A stretch of DNA of 17,500 nucleotides from Neocallimastix lanati (nom. inval.). Lineage: Eukaryota > Neocallimastigomycota > Neocallimastigomycetes > Neocallimastigales > Neocallimastigaceae. A program made the position numbers and the translations under genes. The notes under the pieces are model-generated. The model had not been told where the DNA came from and did not search any database. It saw only the letters and a list, made by a program, of their open reading frames with translations. Position 1 is the first letter of the stretch. Each line of letters begins with the position of its first letter. The stretch spans positions 562,501 to 580,000 of the forward strand of contig JACVTC010000040.1 of the NCBI GenBank assembly GCA_016946835.1, written 5' to 3'. Below are positions 10,801-17,500 of the stretch, piece after piece.

Positions 10801-12208
10801 TCTCAATAGCAGTATAATTTTCAAATATTCTTTTAATTATTGTATGTAATCTCAATAAATTTATCCATCCGTCAGAATTACATTTAATATCTTGAAATGA
10901 AAAATTACATGTAGTTTTAGAACTTTGACAATTGAATATTGATGATATAATAATTGAGTTTTTTTTATCAGATCTTAAAATATCATATTCTTTATACTTA
11001 TAATTACACTCATCATAATTATTATTTAAATCATTGTCATCATCGCTTATTTTTTCTGATAATGGTGATGATGAAGTAAATGAATGATCAACTTCTAAAA
11101 ATTTTACATGAAATTCTGAAAAGAGTAATTTAAGCTTCAAATTAAATGGGTCATAGCTTTTAAATCTTATATAATCAAAATACTTTAATTGCTTTTCTTT
11201 CATAAGAATCTTTTTTTCTGTCAAAAAAGAAATATAATCCTGTTTATATATTATTTTTGAACCTTCTGGAAATGAAACATCAACTTTTATATCAATTATA
11301 TTAATTGCCAATTTAGAAAGGATATTTGGAATAATAATTTCAAAAATATATTTATTATCTAACATATAAATAAGTGTCTGTAATAAACTCACTTTCTTAA
11401 CTGATTTTACTGAATATAAAGTAGATGATTTATTAAAAGCTTTTTTTTTACTATTACTTAAATTTTCAGCGCTTTTTGCTACATTTTTGATGTTTGGTTT
11501 CAAATATGTATTATTATTAACTTGAGATGAATATATATTAAATTTTTTGGTATTTGTTTTTTCATTATATTTTTCATTTAAATCATTAATTTTATTAATT
11601 TTATGATTAGTAGTATTAAGTTTATTATTATCGCTATTATTATTAATAGTAATATTTGGATAAGTGTTGAAATTTTTAGGATCAATATCAGTATCAGTCT
11701 GTTCTATATGTATTGTTGGGGTATTGATATTTTTAGAATCAATATTTTTATCAATATCAGTCTGTTCTATATGTATTGTTGGGGTATTGATATTTTCGTA
11801 TTTTTCACTATTTCGTTTACTCTGCTTTTTAATTTCATGTTGTTGATTATATTTATATATTCCATCTATAACTTTTCTATTTAATTTTCTTAAAAAATTA
11901 CTTTCTTCTGATTTTGATATATTTTTAACAAAAGTGGGGGATAATTTTATCCGAATTCCTCTTACAGTAATAATAAATATCTTACTTTTACTATATTTTA
12001 CCCTACTATATGAAAATTTTATTTTATTTACTTTAATAGATTCTATAAATGGGTTGATTTTTTTTGACACGTATTTAAATCCAATATATAAAAAGCCAAT
12101 TGAAATAATATTAACATTAAAATAATATTTTAGAAATAGTACCAATATAAAGAAAGAAATAATAATTAATGATACATTTAATAATATAAACTTAATAAAT
12201 CCCTCCAT
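1..12208 (-). CDS. FMP27: Fmp27/Hobbit/BLTP2-family bridge-like lipid transfer protein (multi-exon, 3' partial)
   Basis: Spliced model: 12208-5711, 5335-4612, 4406-4288, 4022-2885, 2489-901, 748-634, 489-1 (continuing outside). All joins keep frame and give about 3,557 residues, longer than yeast Fmp27 (about 2,600) or human BLTP2 (about 2,200), largely through Asn/Ser-rich inserts. Seen: a hydrophobic anchor near residues 5-30; GWWDK at about 2009 (GFWDK domain); DSFSGFRTKFMHF after the first intron; SLPVGVGPLF (SW-type unit); WPLW at about 2769 (WPPW-type unit); GGIPIIDHFEINIIPI at about 3116; EYRNKTW at about 3377. These are family signatures known from memory. Family role: an ER-anchored tube of repeating beta-groove units moving phospholipids at ER-plasma-membrane contacts. 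Start: ATG at 12208 in context AAAATGG; the frame runs open to 12232 without another ATG. The family call is firm; exact length depends on RNA support. Confidence 0.93.
490..633 (-). other. Intron 6 of the Fmp27-like gene (144 nt)
   Basis: GTAATT donor, ATATTAG acceptor, phase 1 (G|AT makes Asp). Dominated by A/T homopolymers and TA runs. Joins LMAVKK to DLTKTVLNH. Confidence 0.9.
634..748 (-). CDS. FMP27: Exon 6 of the Fmp27-like gene
   Basis: A 115-nt exon between ATTATAG|GGT and AAAAAAG|GTAATT. It reads GPKDKNISDIFQFTFKFPTL, then EYRNKTWSWYEFLMAVKK. SYK-G...EYRNKTW...KK is a hallmark of the BLTP2/Fmp27 C-terminal region, which makes this small exon secure. Confidence 0.93.
749..900 (-). 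other. Intron 5 of the Fmp27-like gene (152 nt)
   Basis: GTAAGC donor, ATTATAG acceptor, phase 0. Contains a short run of AAT units (about 856-878). Removal joins CISYK to GPKDKNISD. Confidence 0.92.
901..2489 (-). CDS. FMP27: Exon 5 of the Fmp27-like gene
   Basis: Reads GNKNNTNSIEAKGKMNIDIN after acceptor CAACAG. Conserved content: CNLYATSLQYCTIYNVIVDL, a coiled-coil-like KLVFRIEQLDDLNAVLENI, then MFRLYYRENPAIGGIPIIDH followed by FEINIIPILVQITNKLV, the most diagnostic C-terminal Fmp27/BLTP2 stretch. A poly-Asn/Ser/Asp linker follows (about 1190-1330). It ends VYIKIPGAHHCISYK at AAG|GTAAGC. The ATG at 2448 is internal, and translation past 900 into Ile/Phe runs is intron read-through. Confidence 0.9.
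1217..1322. repeat. Coding ATT microsatellite (poly-Asn linker)
   Basis: Interrupted ATT/ATC units on the plus strand encode an Asn-rich linker with Ser, Thr and Asp in exon 5. It lies between the conserved HFEIN segment and the EYRNKTW segment, so it is an insert in a variable loop and probably tolerated. Confidence 0.85.
2490..2884 (-). other. Probable intron 4 of the Fmp27-like gene, made almost wholly of trinucleotide and 9-bp repeats (395 nt)
   Basis: Donor ATAG|GTAATA, the same hexamer used by intron 1 and by a kinase intron. Acceptor CAACAG|GA is the first AG on the sense strand after the donor, because the whole repeat block contains no AG. Removal joins GG|A in phase 1 and restores frame between exons 4 and 5. 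Unspliced, the block reads as poly-Asn/Thr/Ile with a frame slip near 2520 and then a stop. The alternative is a coding low-complexity tract with a 1-nt deletion. Confidence 0.7.
2512..2867. repeat. Compound microsatellite and 9-bp minisatellite
   Basis: On the plus strand: ATT blocks (2512-2535, about 2584-2620, about 2680-2720), AGT blocks, and a 9-bp array (ATTATTAGT) with eleven regular units whose AGT recurs every 9 nt from 2751 to 2841, flanked by variants at 2733, 2742, 2850 and 2859. The AGT-plus-ATT module occurs twice, about 98 nt apart (AGTAGCAATAG near 2574 and 2672), suggesting segmental duplication. One ATT unit is short by one base near 2520. Confidence 0.9.
2885..4022 (-). CDS. 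FMP27: Exon 4 of the Fmp27-like gene
   Basis: Begins SVDIVDLLAVLYEKKKILKE after acceptor GAAAG. It holds the conserved NIFIVHNIRLIWNEAVRNII segment, an acidic Asn/Ser linker, the groove-type segment FINPQVCFEVAVDYTEKRCD, and WPLWVPLECIFD near residue 2769, matching the WPPW-type unit. It ends KNIRKKSIIG with the glycine codon split (G|GTAATA). This end assumes the 395-nt repeat block downstream is an intron; without splicing the frame would run on to a stop at 2445. Confidence 0.85.
4023..4287 (-). other. Intron 3 of the Fmp27-like gene (265 nt)
   Basis: GTAAAT donor, GAAAG acceptor, phase 0. Nearly pure A/T, with a sense-strand poly-A run of about 20 (plus-strand T run around 4139-4160). 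The nearby GGTAG would be an alternative acceptor but breaks the frame. Confidence 0.83.
4288..4406 (-). CDS. FMP27: Exon 3 of the Fmp27-like gene (short coiled-coil exon)
   Basis: A 119-nt exon found by frame bridging: TATATAG|AT...GAACAA|GTAAAT. It reads DISRVQIDLIQKRYFEIEIL, then IRKLVEHQNNMELNSNKFEQ, a charged, helix-prone heptad-like segment. It continues in frame into exon 4 (SVDIVDLLAVLYEKKK), making a predicted coiled coil of about 80 residues. Confidence 0.85.
4407..4611 (-). other. Intron 2 of the Fmp27-like gene (205 nt)
   Basis: GTAAGA donor, TATATAG acceptor, phase 1 (G|AT). AT-rich, with TA dinucleotide runs and a sense-strand A tract. Chosen because it is the AG that gives an open frame (DISRVQIDL). 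Confidence 0.83.
4612..5335 (-). CDS. FMP27: Exon 2 of the Fmp27-like gene
   Basis: The acceptor AATAG|GTT joins in phase 0 to give NTT-VFDSFSGFRTKFMHF, the conserved 'RGFRSEY' stretch of the family. It continues with LHLSLDAVNYMM, then SLPVGVGPLF and the SW-type unit (KINIMPLMIGLS, RCKAQTLNMEFNL, ITSLEGKIYTSG). It ends ...IIEN-G at a GTAAGA donor. The in-frame ATG at 5299 is internal, not a gene start. Confidence 0.9.
5336..5710 (-). other. Intron 1 of the Fmp27-like gene (375 nt)
   Basis: G|GTAATAAG donor and AATAG acceptor, phase 0. Contains an AAT-type microsatellite (5459-5514), long A/T homopolymers and AT dinucleotide runs. Removing it joins TT-VFDSFSGFR. Without it, translation stops after ...TTVIRLK. 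Confidence 0.9.
5459..5514. repeat. AAT microsatellite within intron 1
   Basis: About 18-19 perfect trinucleotide units (AAT on the plus strand), followed by degenerate A-rich AAAAAT-like units to about 5595. Confidence 0.95.
5711..12208 (-). CDS. FMP27: Exon 1 of the Fmp27-like gene
   Basis: A single open exon of 2,166 codons. It begins with a membrane anchor (MEGFIKFILLNVSLIIIS...) followed by a chorein-like N-terminal segment (VRGIRIKL). Much of residues 100-1700 is weakly conserved, Asn/Ser/Lys/Ile-rich sequence with alternating beta-like stretches, as expected for repeating-groove units. A large disordered Asn/Ser/Thr insert lies around residues 1590-1800 (about 6830-7430). The GFWDK region follows: RPSLIFIVSVFITEQ, then KRWVEVKYFHGRRSERIL, then VGWWDKMRLNFHG near residue 2009, then FDVHILGSCSPY. 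The exon ends ...PYPNTT at an ACG|GTAATA donor. Confidence 0.92.
7092..7190. repeat. Coding ATT/ACT repeat (Asn/Ser linker)
   Basis: A perfect ATT run, then a 12-bp pattern (three ATT plus one ACT) repeated several times, in the frame of exon 1. It encodes Asn-Asn-Asn-Ser repeats within the large disordered insert just upstream of the GFWDK domain. Confidence 0.88.
7758..7803. repeat. Coding ATT microsatellite (poly-Asn)
   Basis: A run of ATT units preceded by ATC units encodes about 12 Asn followed by Asp-Asp-Glu-Glu in exon 1, in frame with flanking conserved-looking sequence (LMLKVNGDSCIISIPYLFDL). Confidence 0.88.
11692..11796. repeat. 63-bp tandem duplication in exon 1 coding sequence
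   Basis: About 41 nt are identical between copies starting at 11692 and 11755, a 63-nt period. It encodes two copies of NTPTIHIEQTD separated by an Asp/Lys/Asn spacer, near residues 140-170. Being a multiple of three, it keeps the frame, and its near identity suggests it is recent. Confidence 0.88.
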
Positions 12209-12411
12209 TTTCAAATGGTATAATAATATCAATATAACTTTAATCTTTTAATAGTATGAATATTATATATTATTATTATTATTTAAACAGATCATTTTTT
12301 ATTGATTAATATGTATCATTTATATTTAATATATAATTGTTATAAACTATATTATGAACTATTTTAACAAGCAAAAGAGCAGATATATAAAAATAAAAAA
12401 AAAAATAAAAA

Positions 12412-12467
12412 TAAAAAATAAAAAATGAAAAATAAAAAATAAAAAATAAAAAATAAAAAATAAAAAA
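12412..12467. repeat. Heptamer array TAAAAAA, 8 units
   Basis: T recurs every 7 nt from 12412 to 12461 with A between, apart from one G at 12427. It lies about 200 bp upstream of the Fmp27-like start codon, so it is in its likely promoter or 5' UTR region. On the gene's sense strand it is T-rich. Confidence 0.93.
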
Positions 12468-12719
12468 AAAGTGAATTAATTTTAAATATTATTTAAAATA
12501 TAATATCATATTTATATATATATATACATTTATAAAATAAATATATTAAAAAAAATAAAGATTTTAAAAAATAAAAAAAAAAAAAAAATGTATTTTAATA
12601 TTAATTAAATATATATTGCAAAAATTATAATAATAATTTTAATATTTTTAAATATAATAATAAATAATATATATTTAAAGTTTATATGAATATTATCAAA
12701 AAATTATATTATTGTGAAA

Positions 12720-12722
<3 letters not shown>

Positions 12723-12756
<34 letters not shown>
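12723..12756. repeat. A34 homopolymer
   Basis: Thirty-four consecutive A on the plus strand (T on the genes' sense strand), in the middle of the spacer. Exact length may be affected by sequencing. Confidence 0.95.
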
Positions 12757-12759
<3 letters not shown>

Positions 12760-13320
12760 TGCTTATTTTAAATAAACTACATTTTCTTTAATATATGTCT
12801 ATATATATTTTAAATTAATCAACTGTAATTATTTAATAATTAAAGTTTTTTTATAGCAATAAAAATAATAAGTTTTAATTACTGAAATATACTAATTAAA
12901 AAATAATTTATTAAAATTTAAATATTTTTCTTCTTTTTTCAAACATTTTATTATACTAAAATTATACTAAAATTATAATTAAAGAATTTATAAAAAAAAA
13001 TAAAAAACTCTCTTATTAATTTATTTATTCATTATTTCTTTTCATTCTTTTAAAAATTTAAAAAATTTGTATTTATTTTTTATTTTAGTTAATATTAATA
13101 TAAAATACTTTTAATTTTATATAATAAATACATTTATTATATATATATTTATTTATTTCTTAATAATTATTAATGAATAATTATATTATATATATATATA
13201 TAATATATAATAGTAATCATTTGGTACTTTATGTTACAGTTTTTATATGTAATATAAGTTTATTCATTATTATAACTATTATTTAATATTATTTTTATTT
13301 CTTGTTATATAAATGGTATT

Positions 13321-13351
13321 ATTTTGGTTACTCATATTAGAAAACCAAAAT
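13321..13351. other. Inverted repeat (hairpin-forming) in the spacer
   Basis: ATTTTGGTT (13321-13329) and AACCAAAAT (13343-13351) are perfect 9-nt complements around a 13-nt loop. The stem extends about three more base pairs outward with one mismatch. It is one of the few C/G-containing palindromes in the spacer. Function unknown. Confidence 0.7.
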
Positions 13352-13524
13352 GATTATAGATAAATATATTTCAAGATAATTATAAAAATTTTCTAAATTT
13401 TTAATATTTATATATATATATATTTAACTAGATAAAAATCTTTATAAATATATATATATATTTCCATAATTATAATTTAATACTTCATTATGTAAAAGTT
13501 TCATTTATTCTTAATTATGTTTAC

Positions 13525-13550
<26 letters not shown>
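13525..13550. repeat. A26 homopolymer
   Basis: Twenty-six consecutive A on the plus strand, about 175 bp beyond the kinase stop codon on its 3' side. Length may be affected by sequencing. Confidence 0.95.
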
Positions 13551-13556
<6 letters not shown>

Positions 13557-13683
13557 AAATATGAAGATAGCTTTAAATAATATTTGAATATTTATAATTT
13601 ATGTCTATGTTTTTGTTATTTTAATTTTTAATTTTTTTTTTTTTTTTTGTGCTTTTTGTTTGTTATTTGTTAATTAATTTTGT

Positions 13684-13689
13684 TTTATT
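13684..13689 (-). terminator. Candidate polyadenylation signal of the kinase gene
   Basis: AATAAA on the minus strand about 36 nt after the TAA stop. In DNA this AT-rich the hexamer can occur by chance; position and strand are right, but there is no independent support. Confidence 0.4.
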
Positions 13690-13724
13690 ATTCTTCTCTA
13701 ATTATTTAATTTTTTATGATTGCT

Positions 13725-17500
<3,776 letters not shown>

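Larger units (their letters stand above)
12209..13724. other. Intergenic spacer with no gene found
   Basis: About 1.5 kb of extremely AT-rich DNA between the kinase stop and the Fmp27-like start. No open frame of note, tRNA-like or rRNA-like segment was seen. It contains homopolymers, TA runs, a heptamer array and one clear inverted repeat. By position it carries the kinase 3' UTR and poly(A) site at its right end and the Fmp27-like promoter and 5' UTR at its left end. No promoter motif can be assigned with confidence because TATA-like strings are everywhere. Confidence 0.85.

Noticed and set aside
12209-12232. Starting the lipid-transfer protein at the upstream TTG (12232)
   Set aside because: Nuclear fungal genes use ATG; the ATG at 12208 has a good context and begins just before the hydrophobic anchor.
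12209-13724. tRNA, small RNA or short hidden gene in the spacer
   Set aside because: No cloverleaf-like or GC-bearing block beyond the one short hairpin, and all frames are closed quickly.

Overview
The window reads as nuclear DNA of an anaerobic gut fungus (Neocallimastigomycota, the Piromyces/Neocallimastix/Anaeromyces type). The reasons are extreme AT content outside exons, exons rich in Asn/Ser/Lys codons with poly-Asn runs, many ATT/AAT microsatellites, short GTAA..AG introns, and proteins that look fungal rather than amoebal in their conserved parts. The lineage is an inference; Dictyostelids share the AT and poly-Asn style, but the kinase domain reads like a fungal Mss4.

Layout: two protein-coding genes lie in tandem on the minus strand and both run off the window. 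Positions 12208 to 1 hold about 3,557 codons of a giant bridge-like lipid transfer protein of the Fmp27/Hobbit/BLTP2 family. It has seven exons in view: a single 6.5-kb first exon with the N-terminal ER anchor, then six introns packed into the 3' half; the C-terminus lies beyond position 1. Positions 17500 to 13725 hold a phosphatidylinositol 4-phosphate 5-kinase (Mss4/PIP5K). Eight exons are in view, including the whole kinase domain and the true C-terminus; the N-terminus lies beyond 17500. All thirteen introns were placed by joining conserved protein segments in frame at GT..AG boundaries. Between the genes, 12209-13724 is about 1.5 kb of extremely AT-rich sequence with homopolymers, a heptamer repeat and one hairpin. 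It must hold the kinase 3' end and the lipid-transfer gene's promoter.

Functional link: PIP5K makes PI(4,5)P2 at the plasma membrane. Fmp27/Hobbit proteins are ER-anchored lipid conduits acting at ER-plasma-membrane contacts and are reported to bind phosphoinositides. Their adjacency is suggestive but may be chance.

The most unusual DNA is in the introns. One kinase intron is 716 nt and mostly perfect (AAT)n on the sense strand (389-nt and 120-nt blocks). A 395-nt repeat block in the lipid-transfer gene looks like coding poly-Asn/Thr with a frameshift, but is better explained as an intron. I found no mobile element, RNA gene, CRISPR array or clearly new system.
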